From: Parvularia atlantis
Lineage: Eukaryota; Opisthokonta; Rotosphaerida
NCBI GenBank assembly: GCA_943704415.1
Contig: CALSCO010001838.1
Location: 1-64,000 of the forward strand
DNA length: 64,000 nt
Reading direction: 5' to 3'
Shown here: positions 1 through 10,348 of the stretch, piece by piece
Position numbering within the stretch: position 1 is the first letter of the stretch
Layout: each line of letters begins with the position of its first letter
The notes under the pieces: generated by a model
Seen by the model: the letters and a program-made list of their open reading frames with translations, nothing else
Databases searched by the model: none
What the model was told of the DNA's origin: nothing
Program-made: the position numbers and the translations under genes

Positions 1-3000
1 CCCCGCGACTGGCTCTGTGCGCTTGTGCTCAGACGTGCGCAGTCGCTGCTGCACGGCATCCTGCTCGACCAGGCCGACGCAGCGCTGATGGGCTGGTTTG
101 CCGCCCTCGACCGTGACGAGCCCGCGCCTGAGCACCAGGCGACCGCCGTGCGGCTGTTCAAGGTGCGTTGCGCCCTCAGCCTCGAGTTTGTGCTGACGGG
201 CCGCGCAGCACTTTGCTGTCGTGTTTGAGCTGCAGACGATTGAGGTCGTGGACGTGCTGGAGCGGCTTCTGGCCGTCGTCGACAGCTCCGGCACCGAGCG
301 TGAGACGTGCACACGGTGCGCGCAGACGAGCTGAACGGCGTCCGGACTCACACGCGGTGCCGGCAGTGTGTGCTGGCTGCTTGCGCTGCGCGCCGAGGCC
401 GAGCGCGACGTGGCGCTCGGGCAGCGCCTGTTTGACCGCTGCCTGCAGCACCTGCCGGACGAGCGCGCGCGCGTGGTGCTGGCCAACCGGCTCGGCAACG
501 ACGTGATCTCGTACGAGGCCGTGCAGGAGCACGCGGGCCTGCTGCGGTCGCGCATTGGGCCACGCTCGGTCGACGAGCTGCGCCTGGTGCTGTTTGCGGG
601 CGTATGCGACAGCGGTGCGCCTTGGCCTGCGCGCTGTTTCATTGCTGACGTCGGCGCAGAGCTGGATGACCGCATGCGCATGAACCGGCGCATGATGAGC
701 CCCTCGACCAACTTTTTCGACAAAAAGTCGCTGCTCACGCGCTGGCTCGAGTCGTTCGAGCAGCAGGCCGAGCGCGGGGGCGATGGGTGCGCGGGCGAAC
801 GCTTCTTGTGCCTCGTCGCGCTGCACACGATCCTGATCGAAAACTACGCCGCGCTGCCGATGGACACGCTGCTGGACGAGGTGCGCGCCGTCTTGCTGTT
901 GCGTGCGTTCGCTGCTGACAATCCATCGGGCAGCTGTGCCTCGTCGTGACCAAGCTGTGGCCGCTGCTTGACCACGGCGCGGCGCCGCAGCTGTTTGCGC
1001 TGCTACCGGAGCAGGCGCACTGGGCGTCGGCGCTGGTCGACACGGGCGCGCTCGCGTTCGAGGTGCGTGCTGCTGGGTGCGCTGCTGGTGGTGACCTTTG
1101 CTGTCGCCCAGCTCATCAAGGCGGTGAGCAAGCGCGGCGTGCCGGCCGACAAGGGCCTGATGGCGCTGCCGTGGTCGATCCTGCACGTGTTTGTGGCGTG
1201 GCGCGAGCGCGGTGCGCAGGGTGAGCACTTGGCGGCCGTGCTTGACGTGCGCCTGCGCGCCTGCGGCAGCGCTGGGCCTGCCGGACCGCAGCGATGGCGT
1301 GGGTGCACCCGCGGGCGACGGCCTGGTGACGCTCGACGGTGAGGCGTGGCAGGTGCAGTCGCGGCGGCTGGCAATGCTCGCGCACGACCAGGTCGGCCGC
1401 GTGAGCGCGTGCACGGTGGACGGCGGTGCGTGGCTAGTGAGTGGCGCGCGCGCGAGTGCGTCTGACACGCCCGCCCAGGCTACCTGCTGCGCACGGTGCT
1501 GGACGAGGTCACGCAGGAGCACTTCGACACCGACGCGGACATCGCCGTTGCGCAGGCGTGCTGCTGCCTCTTTGGCCTCGGGGTGCGCGTTCGCCGGGTG
1601 GCGGCTGGTGCAGCTTACGTGCGCGCCCAGCCCACGTGCGCCGACGGGAACACGTACGTCGACCACAACGTCGACGCCAGCCCGCTCGGTGCCGAGTGGA
1701 CGGCCGACCTTGCGCGGCGCGTCTTCCGGTGCGCGCGTGGTGCATTCCGTGCTCGCGCTCACGGCCGGAGTAGGAGCCTTCGCTTTGGGCTGCTCGCGAT
1801 CCTGCGGCGTAGCGAGCCGCTGCTGCTGCTGGACGGCGAGCTTCTGCAGCGCTCATGGCAGAGCCTGCAGCCGACGCCGCAGCTGCTCGGTGCGTGCGAC
1901 GTGTGCCTGCTCGTGCAGCTGCTGACGGGTCGCGCAAGCGCTCGTGGAGGCGCGGCGCAAGGTGCTGGGCGCCAGCGACGCGCTCGACCCGTTCAGCGCC
2001 GAGGACGAGGACGAGCTGCAGCGCGTGATGGCTGACGACCCGAACGGCGACCTCGTCGCGCGTGTGTTGCCGCCACTGTGCTCGCTTGCGCGCTCACCTC
2101 CGTCGCTCGCAGACCTGTTTGAGCTGCGCGCGCTGTCGCTGCAGCACAGGCTGACGGCCAAGCGGCCCGCCGAGGGCAGCACGGCGAGTGCCGAGGAGGA
2201 GACGATCGCCACGGCCGACAAGGTCTTTGACTATTTTGAAGTGCGCGCATACATCGCTTTGGCGGGATGACGGCGCTCACAGCGGCGGCACAGATGGCGC
2301 TGAGCATCACGCAGCGCGAGCCGGCGCTGTGGCTCGGGCTGTCGTCATACGCGGAGGACCTGATGAAGTACCTGCAGGCGCAGGTATGAGTGCGCGTGCT
2401 GCATTGTCGCGCTGACGCCGTTGCGCGGGCAGGACCACCCGGCGCGCTGCCTCCAGATCGAGTACGCACGCGACCTGTACCCCCGGCGCGGCCTGTTTTC
2501 GCGCGGCGTGTGGCTCGGTGCGCGCGCCGTGGACCGCGTGCTCGCGCTGGCCACGCCCGAGGAGGTGCGGGTGGCTTGGGTGGTCGGCTGCGCGCTGAGG
2601 GCACGGTGCAGCTGATCAAGGAGGACGTGCACGTTGAGGATCTGCTGGACCTGCGCGCCAAGCTGCTGCACCGCATCGCCACGTGTGTGCTCGTACGCCG
2701 TATGCCACTGGCAGCTCACGCGCGCTCGCGTGCAGGATGCCGGTGTGGTGGCTGGTTGAGACGCCGGGTGCCGTGGCTGAGCCGTGGCCGGTGGACCGTC
2801 GCGATTTGTTTCAGCGCGTGGCCGACGAGTGCGTGCTCTGCGCGTGGGGCTGATCGCGTGCTCACGAGCGTGCGCGCAGCCTTGACAGGGCGCATGAGGC
2901 GCTCATGCTGCATAGCAAGGGCGCGACGATGACGCTCGCCGGCGACGATGCCACACAGGCGACGATGCCGCCGCCAGCGGCCCCGCGCGGTCGTGGCGGG

Positions 3001-4405
3001 CGTGGCGGGCGGCAGGCGAGCAAACCGCGCACGCCCTTCAGCACATCGTTCATCCAGTTTGACTGGGAGACAGCGATCGTCTGGGCGCGTGCGCTGCGCA
3101 AGCTCGGCCGGCCCGAGTCGGTATGCGCGCGCACATGCGCTGTCATGCACATAGCGCTGAGACGTGCGTGCAGGCGTACCTGCCGATCCTGGTCGAGAGC
3201 GCGCGGTTCACGGGCTTCACCCCCGTGAGCGAGTACCCGCTGCTGTCGATCCTCTCGAAGCTGGTGCTCGCGCAGCCCGAGCGCGAGGTGCGCCCTCTTG
3301 TGGGCTGCTCTGCCATGGCTCACCCGGCGCGCAAACAGGCTGAGCTGGAGCAGTACTTCCCGCCGTACGTGACCGACTCGCCCGTCAAGCACGAGCCCGC
3401 GGCGCTGCTCACGAGCAGCCAGCAGGACGGGCCGCCTTCGTCGCCGCTGCCTGCCTCGTCGCAGCCTGCGTCGCAGCCGGCGATGCAGCCGGCGCGCTCG
3501 CTGCTGGAGCGCATCGTCGCGCGGCTGCGCAAGGGCTCGGGCAACCCGAAGCGCGTCACGCACGACTACCGAGCACGTCCGGCCGTGGCGTACGCGCGAT
3601 GAGGGCTAAACCCGACCGGTACACAGGTCGCGCGCATCGTCTTTGCGCAGTACCGGCGCGGTGACAACCCGGACGGGCTGGCCGAGGCCAAGCGGCTCAT
3701 GTCGGCGCACTTTTCGCTCTCGAAGAAACACAAGAAGCAGATGCGCACGATCCGCAAGTACGAGTTCAACCTCAAGTACGTCGCCATGTCGGAGCGCTAC
3801 ACGGACTTTCTGCTGGACCTGTTTGACGAGGTGCGGCGCCCATGCCGCGTGCGGCCGCGGCGCTGATCACGCACGGCGCACAAAGGGCGGCGACGTCGAG
3901 CACGCGCTGATCGTGCTGCGCCAGCTGCACCAGCCGATGGAGGACATCGTGCGGCCGGAGCTGCTGCGGCGTAAGGCACGCGGCATTGTGGCCCGCGCGA
4001 TCGAGCGGCAGCCGGTGGGCGTCGAGCGGCAGCCGGTGGGTTCCGAGCCGCAGCCGGCAAACGTCGAGCGGCAGCCGGCAGACGTCGAGGGCGTGATCGA
4101 GCCAGGTGGCGGTGCACGTCTTGCGCTCGTTGCAGAAGCTGACTGGCGCGGCAGGCGTGCTCGCCAAGAGCGAGTTCCTGCAGCGGTCCGAGCGCGGCGG
4201 GCAGCTGCGACGGTGGCTCGCGTTGATCGCTGACGAGCACCGCGACGACGACTGGACCGCGCTGGTCGACGCGTGCTACCGCCTGCTGCTCACCGAGGCG
4301 GCGCAGTCGGACGCGTCGCTCCCTGCGCCCGCGCCTGCCACGCTCGCCGAGCGCGTCGCCAGCGCCCTGCGCCTCGTCGAGTTGGCCATCGCACCCGAGT
4401 CGTGA
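1..4405 (+). CDS. C-terminal part of a large helical protein, family not recognised
   Basis: The window opens inside this gene: the first bases look like the end of an intron (…GTGCGCAG) before an exon reading SLLHGILLDQADAALMGWF. Coding then continues through many small introns (for example 163-208) to TGA at 4403-4405. Recognisable exon stretches include ALHTILIENYAALPMDT, LIKAVSKRGVPADKGL, RCLQIEYARDLYPRRGLF, TPFSTSFIQFDWETAIVWA and MRTIRKYEFNLKYVAMSER. Composition is Leu/Ala/Arg-rich and amphipathic, as in an all-helical (HEAT/TPR-like) scaffold of well over 1000 residues. There is no membrane segment or catalytic motif. A short repeat of the type VERQPVG lies near 4009-4089. I compared it mentally with FANCD2, Integrator and HIR3/CABIN1-type scaffolds and could not defend any of them. 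Exact exon joins are uncertain. Confidence 0.7.
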
Positions 4406-4436
4406 ACGTGGAGGGTTGAGCGGGTCGTGAGCGTGC

Positions 4437-4513
4437 TGTACAGGGACAGAGCGAGGCGCACGACGCGAGAGGTCGGTGCGGGTCGGCTGATGGCGATGCG
4501 GCGGTGCTGTACA
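4437..4513. promoter_or_regulatory. Two TGTACA boxes between convergent genes (candidate 3'-end elements)
   Basis: GTGCTGTACAGGG occurs twice in the 124-bp gap between the stop codons at 4405 (+) and 4530 (-); the palindromic core TGTACA is at 4437-4442 and 4508-4513. Each core lies within about 35 nt of one stop codon. Similar TGTAC elements follow several other genes in the window. The role in 3'-end formation is inference. Confidence 0.4.
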
Positions 4514-4529
4514 GGGGCAGCGCGGGAGA

Positions 4530-4798
4530 TCACCGATCGGGCCCGGGGTGGCCGGGCATGCGCATGACGCTGCTGTTGATGTCGCCCGAGTAGGGCACGT
4601 AGCGGTTGGTGATGCGCTGGTACTCCTCGCGCAGCGTCGTGCGGTTCTCGGTCCAGCAGCGCACGACGAGCGCGATCAGCAGCATGATGGCCACGCCCGC
4701 GCCTGCCGCCGCCTCAGCGCTCGTGATGCGCAGCGTGCGCAGGCACACACGCACGCACCGATGCAGATCAGCGCAACGTCGCCGTCCGACAGCGGCAT
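4530..4798 (-). CDS. 70-residue single-pass membrane protein
   Basis: Two exons joined across an intron that starts GTGCGTGCGTG and ends GCTGAGGCGGCGGCAG. The joined product begins [16 protein letters not shown], runs through one strong hydrophobic helix ([11 protein letters not shown]) and ends in a polar tail ([19 protein letters not shown], then [14 protein letters not shown]). The short N-terminus ahead of the helix suggests a signal anchor. Without splicing, the open frame would read through an Arg-rich stretch that looks like translated intron. It is divergent to the SNRNP27 gene with 72 bp between start codons. No family was recognised; it could be a small subunit of a membrane complex, but nothing here shows which. 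Confidence 0.6.
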
Positions 4799-4870
4799 CG
4801 AGCGCCGTCCGCGCGGATCAGAGCCGGACAAGCTGCCGACTGGGATGCGCAATTAGGTGTGGCGGCGGTG

Positions 4871-5566
4871 ATGGGCCGCTCTCGATCGCCGCCGCCGGCC
4901 ACGCGACGCCGCAGCCGCAGTCGCAGCCGCAGCCGCAGCCGCGAGCGCGATGCGGGACGGGACCGCGACCGCGACCGGGATCGGGATCGGGATCGGGATC
5001 GCGCCAGGGACCGCGACCGCGGACGAGATGGGCGCCGACGCAGCCGCTCGCCGCGCAACGACCGCGACCGCGAGCGAGAGCGTGAGCGCGGACGGCCAGC
5101 AACCGCTGCACCCGCATCGGCACCCGCGCCCGCACTTGCACCCGCGCCTGTGCCCGCATCGGCACCCGCGCCCGCGCCCGCATCGGCGCCGGCACCCGAT
5201 CAAGCGCACAAAGACGGCGAGGACGCGATGATGGCCACGAGCAGCGCTGACGCGTCCGCGGCCGAGGACGACCCGGCAGCGGGCGGTGTGCACACTCGCA
5301 CAATCGCGCCCACGCACGCACTGACACGCGCGCACGCGCGCACAGAGGACGCGATGATGAAGCTGATGGGCTTTGCCGGGTTCAACTCGACCAAGGCACG
5401 CGCCCCTCGCTCTTCACCCCAGTCGCTCACGCGGTGCACACAGGGAAAGCACGTGCCCGGGCAGGTCGCCGGCGCGGCCAACATCGCCAAGAAGCGCAAG
5501 TTCCGCCAGTTTATGAACCGCCGCGGCGGGCACAACCGGCCCATCCCCGCCCAGAAGACGTCGTGA
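4871..5566 (+). CDS. SNRNP27: U4/U6.U5 tri-snRNP-associated 27 kDa protein
   Basis: The N-terminus is an RS-type domain: Ser-Arg and Arg-Asp repeats ([15 protein letters not shown], then [15 protein letters not shown]), as in SR splicing factors, followed by an Ala-Pro linker. The C-terminal domain is diagnostic: [33 protein letters not shown] and [15 protein letters not shown] match the conserved end of the SNRNP27 family. This protein sits in the spliceosomal tri-snRNP and influences 5' splice-site choice during activation. Two introns are needed: 5286-5345 (GT-AG) and 5396-5443, which starts AAG|GCACGC and ends CACACAG, a GC-AG intron. Removing it gives STK-GKHV, the family sequence. The first ATG in frame was chosen as start. 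Confidence 0.9.
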   Translation: MGRSRSPPPATRRRSRSRSRSRSRERDAGRDRDRDRDRDRDRDRARDRDRGRDGRRRSRSPRNDRDRERERERGRPATAAPASAPAPALAPAPVPASAPAPAPASAPAPDQAHKDGEDAMMATSSADASAAEDDPAAGGVHTRTIAPTHALTRAHARTEDAMMKLMGFAGFNSTKARAPRSSPQSLTRCTQGKHVPGQVAGAANIAKKRKFRQFMNRRGGHNRPIPAQKTS

Positions 5567-5697
5567 GCCCCCGTGCCGCTATTTTTTTGCTCACGGAACG
5601 GCCCCGCGCGGCTTGAGCATCGCCGGCGCGTCGCCTGTCTCGTGTGGCGCGCGCACAGGTGCACGGTGCAGGCCCGCAGTGCTGCGCATACACCTGC

Positions 5698-6012
5698 TCA
5701 GCCGCCTTCACGCACGACATGCGCAACGCACAGTGGCAGCGGCAGCGGCAGCGCCAGCGTGATTTCGCGGGGCTTCTTCGACACCGGCGCCTGCTCGAGC
5801 GTCTCGACGCTGCTGCTGCTGCTGTCCGACTCGGGTGACGCCGCGCCAAAGACCGTCTCGACCGTGTTGGGCACCGCCAGCCGGCGCGTCGGCGGGCGAC
5901 GCGCATGCGGCACGCGCGGGCGTGTGCACATGTTGAGCGTCACGGCCCGCACGGGCTCCGGCGGCAGCGGCGACGAGGGCGCCGCGACGTGCACGTAGTC
6001 GCTGTCGTCCAT
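5698..6012 (-). CDS. Possible 104-residue Ser/Pro-rich protein
   Basis: An open frame from ATG at 6012 reads MDDSDYVHVAAPSSPLPPEP, then a basic Arg-rich patch, then NTVETVFGAASPESDSSSSS and a hydrophobic Leu-Pro tail. Codon use is like real genes here. The ATG directly follows a CAG that could be a 3' splice site, so it may instead be an internal exon of a gene extending to about 6440, where SMAQENAALEQELELL could form a short coiled coil. No family match. The frame overlaps no better candidate, but support is limited to composition. Confidence 0.35.
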   Translation of the reverse strand: MDDSDYVHVAAPSSPLPPEPVRAVTLNMCTRPRVPHARRPPTRRLAVPNTVETVFGAASPESDSSSSSVETLEQAPVSKKPREITLALPLPLPLCVAHVVREGG

Positions 6013-6491
6013 CTGAGCCGCGGCCGGGCTTGCGCACGCTCCAAAGTGCAAAGGAGGAGGAGGGTGACGATGGCGTTCACGAGCGAGAAAGACAAGACAC
6101 ATGCGGGGGACAGAGTGGACGGCACCGATGCGGGCGCAGTCAGATGCCGTCGTCGATGGCGCGACTATCGCGCGCGACCTTGCAGATGGTCTTTGCGACC
6201 CGCGCATCGTCGCCGAGCAGCGACAACGGCGCAGGAAGTCAAAGTGCGCGAGGATCCCATCACTTGCGCGTTGCACGTGCAAAGCAGCTCCAGTTCCTGC
6301 TCAAGGGCAGCGTTTTCTTGTGCCATGCTCGGCGCGGATGCCTCGCTCGACAGCGAGCTGCATTCGCGGACGTCAGCGGCTCGCAACTCTGCTGGCCGCG
6401 AAACGAGGCGTTCAAGGTTTCGGCCGCCCTTAAGCCGTGACATACAGCTGACCGCGCGTCCGTGTCCGGGCCGTGGCCCTGGCCCCGCGCG

Positions 6492-6536
6492 CGTGCCGTC
6501 CGTGCCGTCCGTGCCGTCCGTGCCGTCCGTGCCGTC
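6492..6536. repeat. Five copies of a 9-bp minisatellite
   Basis: CGTGCCGTC is repeated five times without variation in the region upstream of the next gene. The stretch 6013-6543 otherwise holds only weak coding-like frames (see 5698-6012). The unit is a multiple of three and would encode VPS repeats if translated. Confidence 0.85.
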
Positions 6537-6543
6537 CGACGTG

Positions 6544-7201
6544 ATGTCGATCCGGATCCGCGAGCTTCGAGCTGTCACATTTCGAATGTCGCTCGAGCTC
6601 CCGCGGCATGTCGAGGGCGATGCGACCGGTGCCGTTGCCTGCCGTGCGCCTTCGCCGCCGCATCCGTCGCTGACACGCGACGCGCGCAACATGCACGCAG
6701 TATGCAAGTGCCCGCACTGCGGCCGGCTGATCGTGGTCGGGGCGGCGGCGCTGCACGACCCGCTGTACTTCACGCGCGAGGGCCTGTACCGGGGCGCGGG
6801 CTACCGGCTGCCGCCGCTGCTGCACGACACGGTGGCGGGCGTGGGCATGCTGGCGGCGGGGAGCGTGTTTGCGTACTTTACCTTCCCGCGGGCGACGAAG
6901 TGGGCCGAGCGCGTGGTGCCGCGCATACCCTGTGCGTTTGCTTGTGCGCTCGATAGCTGCGGCTGACGACGACAACGGTACGCGCAGCCCGGCCGCTGCT
7001 GCTGCCGCTCGTGGCGGGCCCGCCGCTCGTGCTCGGCACGGCGCTGTGGGCGGGGCTGGCCAAGGGGCTGCTGCCGCTGTTTGTGGAGCTGACGATGGAC
7101 GTGTTCCTGGGCCCGTCCGAGGCGCTCTTTGGCGCGGTGCACGACATCAAGAAGCAGCGCGTGCTCAGCCGGGCCAAGGAGGCGCACGGGCGAGCCGACT
7201 G
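6544..7201 (+). CDS. Cysteine-containing two-helix membrane protein
   Basis: Three exons. Intron 6644-6700 (GTGCGCCTTC…CTGACACG…CACGCAG) places CKCPHCGRLIVVG after an N-terminal segment from ATG 6544. Intron 6932-6987 (GTGCGTTTGC…GCTGACGACG…CGCGCAG) restores the frame into PLLLPLVAGPPLVLGTAL. The first hydrophobic helix is near LLHDTVAGVGMLAAGSVF and the second is PLLLPLVAG…WAGLAKGLLPLFVEL; the C-terminus is charged (KKQRVLSRAKEAHGRAD). The CxC-PHC cluster could bind a metal or form disulfides. I do not recognise the family. The start could also be ATG at 6586. Confidence 0.6.
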
Positions 7202-7276
7202 ACGCGTGTGCGCGCTGTGCCGCTGTGTGTGTGCGTTGTATGACTTTGTTGACTCTCTGTGCCGTGCTGTTCACCG

Positions 7277-7885
7277 TCACTTCTTCGGGGCAGCGTCGGC
7301 CGGCTCGGGCGCGAGCACGCCCTTGTCGACCAGGAGCTTCTCGAGCTCGCCGCTGCGGAACATGTCCATCATGATGTCGGTGCCGCCGACAAACTCGCCC
7401 TTGACGTAGACCTGCGGGAACGTGGGCCAGTTGCTGCGTGACGCGGCGGGGGGCGGGGCGCGTGAGCCAGGCGCCTTGCGCAGAGAGGGAGGAGGAGCGT
7501 GCCTAAACTCCTTGGCGGCCATGCGCGCCTCGCCGTCCTCGAGCACGTTGACGTGCGCGTACTGCTCGACGCCTGTTGCGCGCCGGCTGAGCACGCGCAA
7601 ACAGGGCGCACGCCCCGCACCCTGCGCGTCGAGGATCTGCACGACGGCGCGCGAGAACCCGCACATCGGCGCCTCCGGCACGCCCTTCATGAACACGACG
7701 ACGTCGTTCGCCTGGATGAGCTGCGCGGCTCACGTCAGCGTCCGCACCACACGTAAACGCTCGCGCACCTTGTCCAGCCGCTCGTGCACGGGGTTGCCCG
7801 GCACCATCGCGAGGCCGCGCACCGCAGGCACGCGCGCGACGGCCGTCCGGGCGAGCGCGATCAGGCCGAGCCGCGCACTGAACAT
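7277..7885 (-). CDS. GLRX5: Mitochondrial monothiol glutaredoxin (GLRX5/Grx5)
   Basis: The product starts MFSARLGLIALARTAVARV, a basic amphipathic mitochondrial presequence, followed by HERLDKLIQANDVVVFMKG, the active site PMCGFS and the C-terminal signature NWPTFPQVYVKGEFVGGTDI. Monothiol CGFS glutaredoxins bind [2Fe-2S] with glutathione and pass clusters to mitochondrial apoproteins. Three introns are removed: one after ERLDK, one after ILDAQ, and one at 7434-7502. The last starts AG|GCACGC and ends TCACGCAG, so it is GC-AG; splicing restores EFSNWPTFPQ. The start codon lies only 23 bp from that of the divergent DUF2891 gene. Confidence 0.93.
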
Positions 7886-7908
7886 CGTGTGACGTCACTC
7901 TGTCACGG
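7886..7908. promoter_or_regulatory. 23-bp bidirectional promoter gap with a CRE palindrome
   Basis: Between the ATGs of GLRX5 (-) and the DUF2891 gene (+) there are only 23 bp. They contain TGACGTCA (7890-7897), the perfect CRE/ATF palindrome bound by CREB/ATF bZIP factors elsewhere, and CTGTCAC (7900-7906). Binding here is inference. Confidence 0.45.
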
Positions 7909-9487
7909 ATGTGGCACGTGACCTGCGCGCTGCTCGTCGCCTGCGCCGCATCCGCCGCGATGGCGCAGCGCGTGTGCCGCGCGGGGCTGAACGAGACGCT
8001 CGCGCGCACGCTGGCCGGGATCGCCGTGGCCAACATCGACGTCGAGTGCGTGCGCGCGGGCCGATGCAGTGCACGCTGACCCATGCCGATCAAGGTACCC
8101 AAACAGCCTCGCGCACACGCTCTTCTCCGACGCCGACGCGCGCCCGCCGCGCGAGCTGCACCCGGCCTTCTTCGGCTGCTACGACTGGCACTCGGCCGTG
8201 CACACGCACTGGCAGATGCGTGCGTGCCCTGCCCCGCTCGCGCCCGCCTCCGTCGCGACCTCACGCCCGCGCAGTGCGCCTCGCCCGCGCCTTCCCCCAG
8301 GAGGCCTTCGTGCCGGCCATCCGCGACGCGCTCGCGCAGCACCTCACGCCGGCCAAGCTGCAGGCCGAGGCCGAGTACATGACCGTCAAGGGGCGCGAGG
8401 GCTTTCAGCGGCCGTACGGCCTGGCGTGGCTGCTGCAGCTCGTCTGGGAGCTGGTCGACTGGGACGACGCGCAGGGCAACGAGGTGTCGCGCGCCCTTCA
8501 TCACGCACGCGAAGCTGACGACGACCGTGTTCGCAGTGGCGCGCGGCGCTGGTGCCGGTTGAGCGCGCGTGCGTCGCGGCGCTCGAGAGCTGGCTGCCCA
8601 AGATCACCCACCCGATCCGCGTCGGCGAGCACTCGCAGACGGCGTTTGCGCTCGGCCTCGTGCTCGACTATGCGCGGCGTGTCGACGTGCGCACGTGCGG
8701 GTGGAGGGTGGCGCAGGCCAACATGCACGTTCGCGCACAGGACCCGGACCTCGAGCGCCTCGCCGTCGACCGCAGCAAGGCCTTTTACCAGAACGACCGC
8801 GCGTGCCCGCTCGCGTACGAGCCCAGGTGCGGCGTGCGCACGTGCATGCGTGAGGGCGTGCTCACGCGCGCGATGGGGGCGCGCAGCGGCCACGACTTTC
8901 TGTCGCCGTGCCTGGCCGAGGCGGACCTGATGCGGCGCGTGCTGGGCGCAGCCGAGTACTCGTCGGTGCGTGCGCTCAAGGAAGGGCTCGATCCCGAGCG
9001 GCTAACGTGCGCGGTGCGCACTAGTGGCTGTCGCAGGCGATGCCGGACCTGCCGCGCGGCCCGACGTACGACCTGCAGTGGCTCGTACCTGTCAAGCCGG
9101 CCGACTACGTGCGTCTCCGACCTGCCCCGTGCTACAGTCAGTCGGCCGCTCACGCCCGCCCGCGCAGACGGACGGCAAGCTCGCGCACTTTGACGGGCTC
9201 AACCTGAGCCGCGCGTGGATGCTCTACGGCATTGCGAGTGCGCTTGACGGCGCCGACGCGCGCGTGCAGCCCCTCGTCGAGGTGCGCGCGTGTACTGGCC
9301 CGTGCGCATCTCACGTGGGCGCAGACGGCCGATCGGCACGCGGCCGAGGGCTTTGCGGCCGTCGCGCGCGACATGGACTACGCCGGCTCGCACTGGCTCG
9401 GTGCGCATGGGCATTGCGCGTGCCTGTGCGCTGATCGCAGACGCAGGCTCGTTCGCGGTGTACCTCGGCACCTGCAGCGGCCAGTGA
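7909..9487 (+). CDS. DUF2891 family protein with signal peptide
   Basis: The start MWHVTCALLVACAASAAMAQ is a clear signal peptide. Spliced exons give HPAFFGCYDWHSAVHTHW, TVKGREGFQRPYGLAWLL, WLPKITHPIRVGEHSQTAFA, SGHDFLSPCLAEADLMRRVL and SHWLGSFAVYLGT. These are the conserved blocks of DUF2891, a family best known from bacteria and predicted to be an alpha/alpha barrel. About ten GT-AG introns of 45-60 nt are needed, for example GTGCGCACGT…CGCACAG before DPDLERLAVD. Each join restores the family sequence, so the bacterial-type family is fully integrated into host gene structure. Biochemical function is unknown. Secretion or a vacuolar location is inferred from the signal peptide. Confidence 0.93.
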
Positions 9488-9514
9488 ACGATGCAGGTGG
9501 GCAAGGGAGCGATG

Positions 9515-9661
9515 TACGTTCCACTCGACCACGCGCTTGCCGTGCGCCCACTCGTCCGGCACTGTGCCGCCCATCGTCACGACGACGTCAAAGTCGTCCG
9601 GGCGGAGCGACTCGATTGGCTTGACGCGGAGACCGTCCGCGTCCACGCCAGCTTCGCGCAG
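9515..9661 (-). pseudogene. Partial decayed copy of the neighbouring arsenate-reductase-like gene
   Basis: On the minus strand LREAGVDADGLR, PDDFDVVVTMGG, VPDEWAHGKR and VVEWNV align with LREAGVDTDGLR, PDDFDVVVSMCG, VPDEWRLGGR and FEDWNV of the intact gene 50 bp away. The N-terminal CX5R active-site exon and the C-terminal helix are absent, and the sequence after WNV does not continue the family. It is best read as a remnant of a tandem duplication. A spliced second gene is possible, but no upstream exon was found. Confidence 0.65.
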
Positions 9662-9710
9662 CGGCGAGGGCGAACTGATTGTGACGACGACAACGACCAC
9701 AAGGGATGCT

Positions 9711-10277
9711 TCACGGGGCGGCATGACGATGCGACGCGGCCGGCATCTCGCAGACGGCGTCGTCGGCGTCGGGGATGTAGAGCTTGTAGGTGGGCGGACG
9801 GCGCTCGCGGATCGACGCGGCCAGCTCGGCCACGCGCGCCGCGATCTCGTCGCGGCAGGCCACGAAGCCGGCCCGCGGCCCGCCCGACGGGTCCGGCACA
9901 TTCCAGTCCTCAAAGCGCCGCCCGCCGAGGCGCCACTCGTCCGGCACGGACGCGGTGCAGCCGCACATCGACACGACGACGTCAAAGTCGTCCGGCGCGA
10001 ACGCGTCGAGCAGCTTGGACCGGAGCCCGTCCGTGTCCACGCCGGCCTCGCGCAGCACGTCGCGCGCCGTCGCGTTGACCTCGCTCGCGTGCTCGAGCGC
10101 CGCGCTCTCGACGCGTCTGAACGTCGCAGTGGCGCGCGCCAGCGCCTCGGCCATCACCGAGCGGCACGAGTTGTGCCGGCACACGAAGATGACGCGCAGC
10201 GGCGGCACGGCCTCGCGGACCTCGTTGGCCTCGTTGGCGCTGCTCGCGTCGGGGACGTCGGCGGTCGGCAGGGCCAT
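9711..10277 (-). CDS. Arsenate reductase / low-molecular-weight protein tyrosine phosphatase-like protein
   Basis: An intronless frame of 188 residues. After a short N-terminal extension it reads LRVIFVCRHNSCRSVMAEAL, whose CRHNSCR is the CX5R phosphatase loop following a beta strand. Later come FDVVVSMCG, VPDEW and FEDWNVPDPSG, where the acid WNVPDP is the aspartate loop typical of the thioredoxin-coupled arsenate reductase branch. Members either reduce arsenate or dephosphorylate tyrosines; sequence alone does not decide. The start at 10277 (MALPTADVPD) fits the family length, although the frame is open upstream. It lies tail-on to PARN's 3' end with 71 bp between. A truncated copy sits just downstream. 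Confidence 0.85.
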   Translation of the reverse strand: MALPTADVPDASSANEANEVREAVPPLRVIFVCRHNSCRSVMAEALARATATFRRVESAALEHASEVNATARDVLREAGVDTDGLRSKLLDAFAPDDFDVVVSMCGCTASVPDEWRLGGRRFEDWNVPDPSGGPRAGFVACRDEIAARVAELAASIRERRPPTYKLYIPDADDAVCEMPAASHRHAAP

Positions 10278-10348
10278 GGATATCGCGATGAACGATGAAC
10301 TTGACTGGTGATGATCGTTTCCCGCGGCACCACAGTGACAACACACGT

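Noticed and set aside
176-1762. A 528-residue minus-strand frame over the first gene
   Set aside because: Composition is Arg/Ala/His shadow-type, with no domain, and the plus strand has consistent intron signals and hydrophobic patterning.
1-4405. FANCD2/FANCI, Integrator subunit or HIR3/CABIN1 identity for the first gene
   Set aside because: None of the conserved motifs I remember for these families could be matched; left unassigned.
4920-5160. CGG/CCG-rich simple repeats as a possible noncoding element
   Set aside because: They encode the RS/RD domain and Ala-Pro linker of SNRNP27.
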